DNA of 12,656 nt. Origin: Bacteroidota bacterium (GTDB lineage Bacteria; Bacteroidota; Bacteroidia; Flavobacteriales_F; PHOS-HE28). The notes beneath the pieces are model-generated. The model was not told the origin of the DNA, searched no databases, and saw only the letters and a program-made list of their open reading frames with translations. Shown here piece by piece: positions 6,491-12,656 of the stretch. The position numbers and the translations under genes were made by a program. The stretch is taken from contig JAEZAU010000164.1 in NCBI GenBank assembly GCA_023430325.1, forward strand, positions 1 to 12,656, written 5' to 3'. The stretch's first letter is position 1. Each line of letters begins with the position of its first letter.

Positions 6491-8062
6491 ATGATGGTAC
6501 AGCCTTTGCCAATGCCGATCAAGATGCCGGTCCGCCATTCGATCGCACTTCTCCTGGTGTTCTGTTCAATTCATGCAAAGGCGCAGGATGGATCGGCGCG
6601 CGTGGAGATCCTGAACGCCGACAAGTGGCAGTTCGATGATAAGCTTGCGCCCGGCGCACAGCGGTTGATCGGCAACGTGCGTTTCAAGCATGAAAGCGCG
6701 ATCATGAACTGTGATAGCGCATACCTGTACAACGATCAGCGGGTGGAGGCATTCAGTCACGTGAACATCCGCCAGGGCGATACGCTCTTCATCGATGGCG
6801 ACCGGCTCACATACAGCGGCAAGGACCGTGTGGCACGCATGAGCGGTAACGTCCGGTTGCGAGACAAGGACATGGAACTGGTGACGCCATCATTGGTGTA
6901 TGATCTGAGAGCTGGACAAGGCTTCTATACCGAAGGAGGAACGGCTACAAGCAAGATCGATGGCAGTACGCTCACCAGTGATCAAGGCACATACGTTAGC
7001 GGTGCACGAAAACTTGTCTTCAGCCAGAAAGTGCGCGTCGTGCATCCGCAGCGGCTGATCGAGAGCGATACGCTGCACTACACCACCACTACCGGTATCA
7101 CGGAATTCTTCGGGCCAACGACGATCACACAGGACAGCACGGTGATCCATACCACGCGCGGCACATACGATACGAAGTCGGAAAAGGCACGGTTCTCCCG
7201 CCGATCACGGATCGATACGAAGGGCCGGTCGTTGGAAGGCGACAGCATCTATTATGAAAGGAACAACGGCATCGGACTGGCGTGGGGTAATGTTCTGGTA
7301 AGCGATACGGCCAGTGATCTATTGGCCCAAGGGGATCACGGCCGGTATGACGAGAAGAACGATAAAAGCATGATCACCGGCCGCGCCGAGATGATCATGA
7401 TCATGGATGGTGACTCCCTGTTCCTGCACGGTGACACGCTGTTCACACGTCCCGAAGGTGAAGGCCGGCATGTGCAGGCGCATCGCAACGTGCGGTTCTT
7501 CAAGAGCGATATGCAGGGCGTATGCGATACGCTCACGTACAGCGAAACGGAAGGCTTCATCCGCATGTTCCATCGTCCTGCGATCTGGAACGGTAGCGAT
7601 CAAATAACTGGTGATCACATCAAGATCCAGATGATCGATGGAAACCCGCACAAACTCTTCGTGGAGAAGAACGCCTTCCTGATCAGCCAGGTGGACAGCA
7701 TCCATTTTGATCAGGTGACCGGAACTATCATGACCGGATATTTCGTCGAAAGCGAGATGCGCCGGATCGTAGCTGAAGGCAACAGCCGCACGGTCTATTT
7801 CGCAAAAGAGGAAAAGGAAGGATCGGAAAAGATCATTGGCGTGAACCGTGCGGATTGTAGCCGGATAAACGTGGAATTGCAGGATGGCAAAGTGAGCACG
7901 ATAAGTTTCCTTGAAAAGCCGGCTGCGACGTTCTATCCGCTGGAGAAGGTTCCGCCGGAGGAGTTGAAAATGAAAGGCGCAGATTGGCGCGGTGATGAAC
8001 GCCCGGTGGATCGGGAATCCATCTTCGATCGGAGTGCGGCAGCGGTGGCAGCTCCGCAGTGA
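6491..8062 (+). CDS. OstA-like protein (LptA/LptD N-terminal fold), probable LPS-transport or outer-membrane assembly factor
   Basis: 523 residues from the ATG at 6491; ATGs at 6494, 6512 and 6524 are alternatives, and the last (MPVRHSIALLLVFCSIHAKA) gives the most compact signal peptide, with likely cleavage after AKA at residue 31. The mature part is built of beta strands with repeated 'GD(S/T)L/I.Y' units: RQGDTLFIDGDRLTYSG, ESDTLHYTT, LEGDSIYYE, DGDSLFLHGDTLFT, CDTLTYSE. The first block (LNADKWQFD to GNVRL) matches the OstA_2 (PF13100) pattern of Bacteroidota, related to LptA and the periplasmic part of LptD, which carry LPS across the periplasm. About 50 C-terminal residues (from FLEKPAATFYPLEKVPPEEL) are a less ordered tail also common in this family. 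No beta-barrel segment is visible, so it is not a full LptD. Likely co-transcribed with the preceding two genes. Confidence 0.88.
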   Translation: MMVQPLPMPIKMPVRHSIALLLVFCSIHAKAQDGSARVEILNADKWQFDDKLAPGAQRLIGNVRFKHESAIMNCDSAYLYNDQRVEAFSHVNIRQGDTLFIDGDRLTYSGKDRVARMSGNVRLRDKDMELVTPSLVYDLRAGQGFYTEGGTATSKIDGSTLTSDQGTYVSGARKLVFSQKVRVVHPQRLIESDTLHYTTTTGITEFFGPTTITQDSTVIHTTRGTYDTKSEKARFSRRSRIDTKGRSLEGDSIYYERNNGIGLAWGNVLVSDTASDLLAQGDHGRYDEKNDKSMITGRAEMIMIMDGDSLFLHGDTLFTRPEGEGRHVQAHRNVRFFKSDMQGVCDTLTYSETEGFIRMFHRPAIWNGSDQITGDHIKIQMIDGNPHKLFVEKNAFLISQVDSIHFDQVTGTIMTGYFVESEMRRIVAEGNSRTVYFAKEEKEGSEKIIGVNRADCSRINVELQDGKVSTISFLEKPAATFYPLEKVPPEELKMKGADWRGDERPVDRESIFDRSAAAVAAPQ

Positions 8063-8091
8063 AACCTCAGGCCTCATTGCGATCTCGCCTG

Positions 8092-8108
8092 CGACCCCTT
8101 CAGGGTCG
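8092..8108. repeat. Palindrome CGACCC-N5-GGGTCG, copy 1
   Basis: Perfect 6-bp stem with loop CTTCA. It matches copy 2 (8161-8177) at 15 of 17 bases; the differences are confined to the loop. Confidence 0.75.
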
Positions 8109-8124
8109 ATATGACACGAAACCA

Positions 8125-8157
8125 AGCGTAGCCCCGGATCTGGCCCGGGGCTACGCT
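8125..8157. repeat. 13-bp perfect hairpin between two REP-like palindromes
   Basis: Left arm AGCGTAGCCCCGG (8125-8137), loop ATCTGGC (8138-8144), right arm CCGGGGCTACGCT (8145-8157). It is the strongest hairpin in the window. No T-tract follows on either strand, so it is not a standard intrinsic terminator, though a stem this stable could still hinder RNA polymerase or protect the 3' end of the OstA-like transcript. Confidence 0.8.
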
Positions 8158-8160
8158 GTT

Positions 8161-8177
8161 CGACCCTATCAGGGTCG
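8161..8177. repeat. Palindrome CGACCC-N5-GGGTCG, copy 2
   Basis: Perfect 6-bp stem with loop TATCA. It is 69 bases from copy 1 in the same orientation and only 3 bases after the large hairpin. Confidence 0.75.
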
Positions 8178-8305
8178 CTCCCACCACTTTATTCAAGATG
8201 ACCCCGGAAGGGATCACAGAAATTACCCCGGGTCAAAGACCCTGGGAATCAACGCGGCAATGGCATTTGGACCCCGAAGGGGTTGCAGGCATCCAGCAAA
8301 TTCTC

Positions 8306-10477
8306 CTACCGTTGTTGTGACACCTCTTCGGCACCCAACATCTGCTCCGCGCTCCTTTCTTTCTCTTCGATCGAAGAATGCTCATCGATGGATCGCTCCG
8401 TGGCATTGCGTGAGAGATCGGAATTGTACACGGTGATCTTCGATCCGCCCAACATCGGTCTCACGCGTTGTGCTGACAGACCGATCTTGTTCCCAGTGAT
8501 CGAACATTCGGACAGGTGCACATCGGAAAGATCAGCGGCGGCCACCCCTACATCACATTGCGAGATGTTCGTATTGATGATGTGCGCCTTGCTCTCATTG
8601 AATGAAAGTGCTGTTCCGGAGACCGCCCAGGCTCGCAATTCCTCGATCCGCAAGGTTGATGAATGCACGATGAGGCCGCCATTGCCGGACCGGCTGGTCC
8701 CACCCTGCAATTGCGTGTTCGCGATCGATCCATTCACATCGCGCAGCTCCACCTTGCCCGTAATGCAGGTGGAATTCTCCATCGTAAGTTCGCCGCCTTG
8801 GATCGATAGACCGACCTCGGTGGCCGGCGCGCTGATGATGCAATGTTGTGCACGCGTTGCTGAAGCATCCTGGATGGATACCATTCCATTGAACTGGATG
8901 CCGTTGATCCGTGCACCGCTTCCGCCGGAGATTTGCAGGCCGCTCAACGTGCATTTCGTTTCTCCATCGCCGAGCATCGCCACAGTGCCGAAAGGCCCCG
9001 CCACGGCACGAATGAACACAGGGCGCAGCTTCGATCCACGGATGTGGAACGATCCCTGGCAAAGCACGTTCACACCGGGCGACATGAAGAAACGCGCGCC
9101 TTCCAGCAAGATCAATCCGTATCCCGGCGGCACGATCAGGTCCTCGTCGATCTGGTACTTGCCGCGCGGGAACACGATCGAATCACCATGCATGCGCACC
9201 CTGTACTTTTTCACGATCGCCTGCACCCGATCCACTTCACTTTCCGTGGGCCAGTACCGTTTCGCCGCCTCCTGTCCCTGCATCAGCGTAGCCACGCCAT
9301 TCCCCGCGATCACCGGCCGATCGAGATAAGCGATCGGATCACCTTCCTGAAACCGATCACGGAATTGCTGCTTTGTGCGATCGGCGATCGCTTCGACCTG
9401 TGCAGAGATCGTCGTGTTCGCCAATACCGGCACCCAGGCAGTATCCACTGCATTCAATTGTTCTTCGATCGTAGACCATTTCGATCCGAGCTCGGACCGC
9501 CGTGCTCTGAACGTTTCCTGGAACGAAGGAACCTTCAACCACGGTGTGAAGATGTTCGCTGCCAGCGGTCCGGGTTCCTTTTCGCCGATCATGGTCTGAT
9601 GAGATGGCCGGTGCAGTGGCGTGAATTTTCCGCGATTCCAATGGAAGGCGAAGTAGTTCTTCTGGTAGAGAGGATCGGTGGCTCCTTCCAGCCAATGCAT
9701 CAGGAACCAACCAGCAGCGGCCTGATCATCGATGGTGTGACCGAGCTTATCCAGCCGGCCGCGCTCCGCATCCTCCAGCATCATGGCGAACATCGATCGG
9801 AGCAGTGACGCGTGTGCCGTGTCATTGCCGGTCAACTCGGGCAGTGCTTGATCGGGTGCATCCGGATCGAAGGATCGTTCGAAGAGCACCGCTTCAGAGA
9901 ACCTTCTTCGCGCAAGAAATCCTTCATTGATCGTCTCTTCGGTGATGAACGTTCCGTATTCCTTTCCGCAGCCCACCACGCGGGCAATGCCGATCGCTGG
10001 TGTGGCCAGACCGAGTTCTTTGGCCACTACCTCGGCGTATTTCATGCGGATCAACTCCGGATCGGAAGGAATGAGCAACATCCCTTGCTGGCCACGGAAA
10101 GGTATCTGCTCATTGAACATGATCTCGTAGGCACCGATCACTTCCACCGATGGCCGTATCATGATCGAATCGCCATAGCCCGGTGCTTCGAACCAGGTAC
10201 GCTCCCATGTTGCTGAGCGATCGTCAAGTACACATTGATCACCGCCGATGTAGAACACTTCACCCTTGGGATCCACAAGGACCTCGGTCTCGATCTGCCG
10301 CAGATCGGCCACTTCGGCGTAGCGTTGTACTTCCTGCAACTGGATCCCGAGCGGCCATTCCTTCTTCAGCCATTCATGGGGGATCGATGAGAACACGCCG
10401 ACGATAAGACCGACCGTGATCATCATGCCCACGGCCAGGCCCATCATGCCGACCTTCCGCCTGCGCTCGCTCCTCAT
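8306..10477 (-). CDS. CotH-like protein with C-terminal right-handed beta-helix
   Basis: 723 residues from ATG 10477, chosen because it overlaps the upstream stop as ATGA (an open frame extends to 10516). A basic start (MRSERRRKVG) and a hydrophobic segment (about 10-31) give an N-terminal membrane anchor. Residues about 105-340 resemble the CotH kinase-like domain: ELIRMKYAEVVAKELGLATP, the YGTFITEETINEGFLARRRF region (compare 'G.Yl..E.id..fl.r' in CotH), DDQAAAGWFLMHWLEGATD, then YFAFHWNRGKFTPLHRPSHQ, where active CotH has a 'W.FD' type acidic motif. That motif is absent, suggesting a non-catalytic fold. From about 425 the protein turns into short repeating strands (IVFPRGKYQIDEDLIVPPGY, TLSGLQISGGSGARINGIQF, SECSITGNKIGLSAQ) typical of a pectate-lyase-like parallel beta-helix. 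The function is unknown; an envelope carbohydrate-binding or assembly role is a guess. Confidence 0.75.
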   Translation of the reverse strand: MRSERRRKVGMMGLAVGMMITVGLIVGVFSSIPHEWLKKEWPLGIQLQEVQRYAEVADLRQIETEVLVDPKGEVFYIGGDQCVLDDRSATWERTWFEAPGYGDSIMIRPSVEVIGAYEIMFNEQIPFRGQQGMLLIPSDPELIRMKYAEVVAKELGLATPAIGIARVVGCGKEYGTFITEETINEGFLARRRFSEAVLFERSFDPDAPDQALPELTGNDTAHASLLRSMFAMMLEDAERGRLDKLGHTIDDQAAAGWFLMHWLEGATDPLYQKNYFAFHWNRGKFTPLHRPSHQTMIGEKEPGPLAANIFTPWLKVPSFQETFRARRSELGSKWSTIEEQLNAVDTAWVPVLANTTISAQVEAIADRTKQQFRDRFQEGDPIAYLDRPVIAGNGVATLMQGQEAAKRYWPTESEVDRVQAIVKKYRVRMHGDSIVFPRGKYQIDEDLIVPPGYGLILLEGARFFMSPGVNVLCQGSFHIRGSKLRPVFIRAVAGPFGTVAMLGDGETKCTLSGLQISGGSGARINGIQFNGMVSIQDASATRAQHCIISAPATEVGLSIQGGELTMENSTCITGKVELRDVNGSIANTQLQGGTSRSGNGGLIVHSSTLRIEELRAWAVSGTALSFNESKAHIINTNISQCDVGVAAADLSDVHLSECSITGNKIGLSAQRVRPMLGGSKITVYNSDLSRNATERSIDEHSSIEEKERSAEQMLGAEEVSQQR

Positions 10478-11598
10478 GGTGCCTGCATGGTTTCGGGTAC
10501 ACGGATGCGCTCCCAATGAGCCCGCAGCCGATCGTAGAGTGAACCTTCGGATGCGTTGGAATGAACGATCGCAAGATCGGCACCGCTTGCGAACAACTTC
10601 CGCCGGGCGCCACCAACAGCAGCCTGCACCGGCGCGGCACCGCTGGAAAGATCATCCAGCTTCTTCATCAGTGCCGCATCATCACGCAGCAGTTCGATGC
10701 CCTCGGCGATCTTCCGATCGTAACGGCTCCGCCATTCCGCGATCGAGAGCAAACGTTCGGCCATGTGGTCTTTTCCTTCTTTCGCCAGGGGCATGATCGC
10801 TGCCGCCGTCAATACCGGATAGAACTTTTCAGTGCGCGGGCTTTGCACCAATGCATAACGGTAATTGCTACCTGCGCGTGCACCCGCGATCTCCAATGCG
10901 GCATAAAGGTTCAGGAATGCATCCACATCGAGCAGCGTATCGAGTTTTGCGCGCAGGTCCGCCGTCGCCACGGTGGTATCGAGCACGATCCGTGAGAACT
11001 CATTGAAATTCTTCGCAGCAGCACCTTGAGCGTTGGCCGAACCGAGATCGAACGGGTCCACCGTTACCACTGGAACTTCCACCTCCGCCGCATTCCGGTA
11101 CTTCTCGAAAGATCCATCGATCGCTTCGGAGATCACCGCAACTTCCGCACTTCCACCATCGATCTCAGCATACACCAGTTCCTGATAGATAACGGGCACT
11201 CCTATCCGTCCAGCGATCCACAAGGCCAATGGCGATGTGGCTTCATCGTTACCTTTCACCTCCTTTATGGTGATCTTCCTATATGGCCCGAACGGAAATG
11301 CTTCTTCGCCGTTGAACGTGATCACATCGCTCTCGATGGAAACCGGATACCGCAATCCCTCGAATTCCAAATGATCTTCATCCACCTTCACCAAAGGCAA
11401 CGTAGGCCGCTCCTGCACTCTCGCCGCCATGGTAGCAGGAGGCTGTGTGTTCTGCAGGAGCGTTGAAGATACCGTGGATCCGATGATCCGCACGGCGCGC
11501 GCCGGTCCGATCAACACACCAGGCACCACGATCAAAAGGATGATCGTTCCGCCGAGGAAGGACCACGCACTGCTGATGCCTTCGTCACGCTTCCTCAT
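10474..11598 (-). CDS. Divergent CotH-like membrane-anchored protein
   Basis: 374 residues from ATG 11598, which overlaps the upstream stop as ATGA; the open frame extends to 11709 but inside the upstream gene. An N-terminal membrane segment (about 14-31, FLGGTIILLIVVPGVLIG) follows a charged start. The rest can be laid alongside the next gene's CotH-like part: YRKITIKEVKGNDEATSPLA with IGVPVIYQELVYAEIDGGSA and a SEAIDGSFEKYRNA block (compare EETINEGFLARR), then LLDVDAFLNLYAALEIAG, NYRYALVQSPRTEKFYPVLT, and MAERLLSIAEWRSRYDRKIA, which resembles the region after the active site in CotH proteins. No CotH catalytic acidic motif is visible: the expected place reads YPVLTAAAIMP. I would not have called CotH from this protein alone; the call leans on its neighbour. 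Function unknown. Confidence 0.6.
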   Translation of the reverse strand: MRKRDEGISSAWSFLGGTIILLIVVPGVLIGPARAVRIIGSTVSSTLLQNTQPPATMAARVQERPTLPLVKVDEDHLEFEGLRYPVSIESDVITFNGEEAFPFGPYRKITIKEVKGNDEATSPLALWIAGRIGVPVIYQELVYAEIDGGSAEVAVISEAIDGSFEKYRNAAEVEVPVVTVDPFDLGSANAQGAAAKNFNEFSRIVLDTTVATADLRAKLDTLLDVDAFLNLYAALEIAGARAGSNYRYALVQSPRTEKFYPVLTAAAIMPLAKEGKDHMAERLLSIAEWRSRYDRKIAEGIELLRDDAALMKKLDDLSSGAAPVQAAVGGARRKLFASGADLAIVHSNASEGSLYDRLRAHWERIRVPETMQAP

Positions 11599-11993
11599 CG
11601 CGAGCGGGCACTGAGGAGCAGCACCAGCGCCGTGCCCAGGGTGAACACCAATGCCGTAAGATTGAGTTGAAGGCCCAGGAATGTCGCCACCAGCACGATC
11701 GGGATCCACAAGCCGCTCGGATGTGCCACGCGGCTGAGAATTCCACCGATCAGCACACTTACTGCGATTATCGCCGAGATCAGCAGCGTACCATCCATCT
11801 GTCGCAGCAACACCACAAGCGCGAACGAAACGATCAGCGGGAACCAGCCGACCACCGGCCCTCTATCCGCCGGACGAAGACCGCGGTTATAGGTCCAGCC
11901 CATGATCAGCAGCGCCACCAGCAACATCACGAAGAGCGTTACCAGTTCTATCCAGCCCTGGTATATCGCTACCCACATGCGGTCGTTCTCCAT
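11595..11993 (-). CDS. Small multi-spanning membrane protein, DUF4956-like topology
   Basis: 132 residues (ATG 11993; Met6 at 11978 is an alternative start). Four or five membrane helices: about 13-33, 47-64, 69-86, and a long hydrophobic stretch 94-128 that can hold two. The topology, with TYNRG after the first helix and a long double helix at the end, recalls DUF4956 membrane proteins, which in Bacteroidota often lie beside CotH and VTC-domain genes. The DUF4956 'IRFR' signature is not present; the matching place reads GILSRV. The stop overlaps the start of the CotH-like gene, so this protein is probably made with the two CotH-like proteins and may act as their membrane platform. The family assignment is tentative. 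Confidence 0.6.
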   Translation of the reverse strand: MENDRMWVAIYQGWIELVTLFVMLLVALLIMGWTYNRGLRPADRGPVVGWFPLIVSFALVVLLRQMDGTLLISAIIAVSVLIGGILSRVAHPSGLWIPIVLVATFLGLQLNLTALVFTLGTALVLLLSARSR

Positions 11994-11997
11994 GCCG

Positions 11998-12013
11998 GGC
12001 CCTAAGTTGGGCC
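11998..12013 (-). promoter_or_regulatory. Small hairpin just upstream of the membrane-protein start
   Basis: On the minus strand GGCCC (12013-12009), loop AACTTA, GGGCC (12002-11998) forms a 5-bp stem ending 4 bases before the ATG at 11993. A second GGCCC on the same strand at 12024-12020 could compete for the same partner, so two mutually exclusive stems are possible. It could affect translation start of the three-gene run. The stem is short and may be chance. Confidence 0.3.
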
Positions 12014-12083
12014 TGCTCAGGGCCGGATGCTCTCTTGCCCGCGCAGGAGTTTTCCATACTCCGCTGGGTATAGTCCGTAGGAA

Positions 12084-12587
12084 CTAGAGATAACGCTGCA
12101 GCCAGGTGCTCTTCAGCGGAGCGCGGAAATGATCGCGCAGATCACCAACGGTCGGCACCAGATCATCGAACACCATGGTATCCGCCGTCACCGTTCCATC
12201 CTTGATCAGTTCCGGCAGTTCCTGCAACCGGCAGCTCACCACCTTCCCGTCCTGCTCGAACACCGTGATCATCCGATCGGTGAGCATCAGGTTCAGGTCG
12301 TACTCCAGCTGCTTTATGAAGCCCACGCTCTTATCGATGCTGCAGCCGCTCGCCTTTGCCTGCTCCTCATCCACGGCGACCACCACGAACCGATCATAGA
12401 GTACCTCCACCGTGGCGTCCAACGGCGCGCCGTGCGCGGCCCAATGCGAAGTGAAATCATGACCATGTTCACGGATCATCTTCTGCTCCGCCTGCCCAAG
12501 ATTGCGCGGTGCCTTGTACACCCACACGCGCGAATGTGCGGGCATCTCATCAAGTGTTTTCGTGGGAGATGGAGCTGCAAGTGTCAT
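12084..12587 (-). CDS. Conserved Bacteroidota protein of unknown function (often mislabelled 'ABC transporter ATPase')
   Basis: 167 residues, soluble, no signal peptide. Recognised by SRVWVYKAPRNLGQAE near the N-terminus, SHWAAHGAPLDATVEVLYDR in the middle and the KASGCSIDKSVGFIKQLE block, a set conserved in short Bacteroidota proteins that databases commonly name 'ABC transporter ATPase'. There is no Walker A, Walker B or ABC signature, so that name is unsupported. Conserved Cys-Ser after Gly in SGCSID suggests a functional site, but no reaction can be named. The start at ATG 12587 precedes the conserved part by 14 residues; Met15 at 12545 is an alternative. It is 90 bases upstream of the membrane-protein/CotH-like run on the same strand and may or may not be co-transcribed with it. 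Confidence 0.8.
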   Translation of the reverse strand: MTLAAPSPTKTLDEMPAHSRVWVYKAPRNLGQAEQKMIREHGHDFTSHWAAHGAPLDATVEVLYDRFVVVAVDEEQAKASGCSIDKSVGFIKQLEYDLNLMLTDRMITVFEQDGKVVSCRLQELPELIKDGTVTADTMVFDDLVPTVGDLRDHFRAPLKSTWLQRYL

Positions 12588-12602
12588 GATCTTTCTGACG
12601 CA

Positions 12603-12621
12603 CGCCGCGCTGGTTGCGGCG
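12603..12621. repeat. 6-bp GC hairpin in the upstream region of the last gene
   Basis: CGCCGC (12603-12608), loop GCTGGTT, GCGGCG (12616-12621). It lies 15 bases upstream of the ATG at 12587 and would be in its leader or in the tail of a gene beyond the edge. No T-tract. Nothing else is recognisable in 12588-12656. Confidence 0.35.
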
Positions 12622-12656
12622 CCCGGACAATAATACGAACGCTTTCGCAGATGAAT

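Larger units (their letters stand above)
8063..8305. repeat. REP-like palindrome cluster in convergent intergenic region
   Basis: This 243-base gap lies between the converging OstA-like and CotH-like genes and holds no credible gene. It contains five short palindromes built on GACCC/GGGTC: 8092-8108, 8161-8177, 8199-8216 (TGACCCC, loop GGAA, GGGATCA, one mismatch), 8226-8246 (CCCCGGGTC, loop AAA, GACCCTGGG, one mismatch) and 8271-8283 (ACCCC, loop GAA, GGGGT). The first two flank a 13-bp perfect hairpin at 8125-8157. This density of like-cored palindromes in a convergent gap is the pattern of REP/REPIN elements, which in other bacteria are spread by RAYT transposases. It may also stop transcription from both sides. 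Confidence 0.65.

Noticed and set aside
7319..8125. Minus-strand open frame of 268 residues opposite the OstA-like gene
   Set aside because: It shows no recognisable domain and lies opposite a well-supported exported protein with repeated motifs; it also enters the palindrome cluster.
8125..8157. Rho-independent terminator
   Set aside because: The stem is strong but no run of T follows on either strand; kept as a hairpin within the repeat cluster.
8364..8377. Perfect 14-base palindrome TCTTCGATCGAAGA
   Set aside because: It lies within the 3' coding part of the CotH-like gene and is explained by the general CGATCG excess; no second copy or regulatory context was seen.
8283..9808. Long plus-strand open frames (348 and 291 residues) opposite the CotH-like/beta-helix gene
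   Set aside because: They are antisense to a gene with a clear domain pattern, overlap one another in different frames, and show no family motifs; such shadow frames are common in GC-rich coding DNA.

Overview
The window looks like chromosomal DNA from a Bacteroidota bacterium, most likely a moderately GC-rich (about 54% by eye) member of the Flavobacteriales or a relative. The basis is gene content: a LytS/LytT-type pair, a DUF4924 protein, an OstA-like LptA-fold protein, a membrane-anchored OmpH/Skp protein and a short protein that is usually mislabelled 'ABC transporter ATPase' in this phylum. No rRNA, tRNA, CRISPR array, transposase or phage gene was seen. Coding density is high and genes sit in tight runs; five gene junctions are 4-base ATGA or GTGA overlaps.

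Layout. (1) Bases 1-3004, minus strand: acpH (ACP phosphodiesterase), mltF (lytic transglycosylase), an AlkB-like dioxygenase and an S4-domain Hsp15-like protein that runs off the left edge. The AlkB-like protein has Tyr where the first iron-binding His should be. (2) Bases 3139-4955, plus strand, divergent from the first run: a sensor kinase and a LytTR response regulator with overlapping stop and start. (3) Bases 4956-5271: a 316-base gap with C-rich palindromic sequence resembling a dispersed repeat. (4) Bases 5272-8062, plus strand: ompH-like, DUF4924 and OstA-like genes, probably one envelope-biogenesis operon. (5) Bases 8063-8305: a convergent gap packed with five GACCC/GGGTC-type palindromes around or near a 13-bp perfect hairpin, a REP-like cluster. 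(6) Bases 8306-11993, minus strand: three coupled genes encoding a small multi-spanning membrane protein, a divergent CotH-like protein and a second CotH-like protein fused to a beta-helix. (7) Bases 12084-12587, minus strand: the conserved Bacteroidota protein of unknown function.

How the genes relate: most of the window concerns the cell envelope (murein turnover, outer-membrane chaperoning, LPS transport-type protein, membrane-anchored CotH-like proteins). The best candidate for an undescribed system is region 6. Both CotH-like proteins appear to lack the acidic catalytic motif of active CotH kinases, both have an N-terminal membrane anchor, and they are translationally coupled to a membrane protein whose topology recalls DUF4956, a family that often sits beside CotH genes. 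A second genome-level signal is the strong excess of GATC and especially CGATCG (about 34 by hand count against 3-4 expected).
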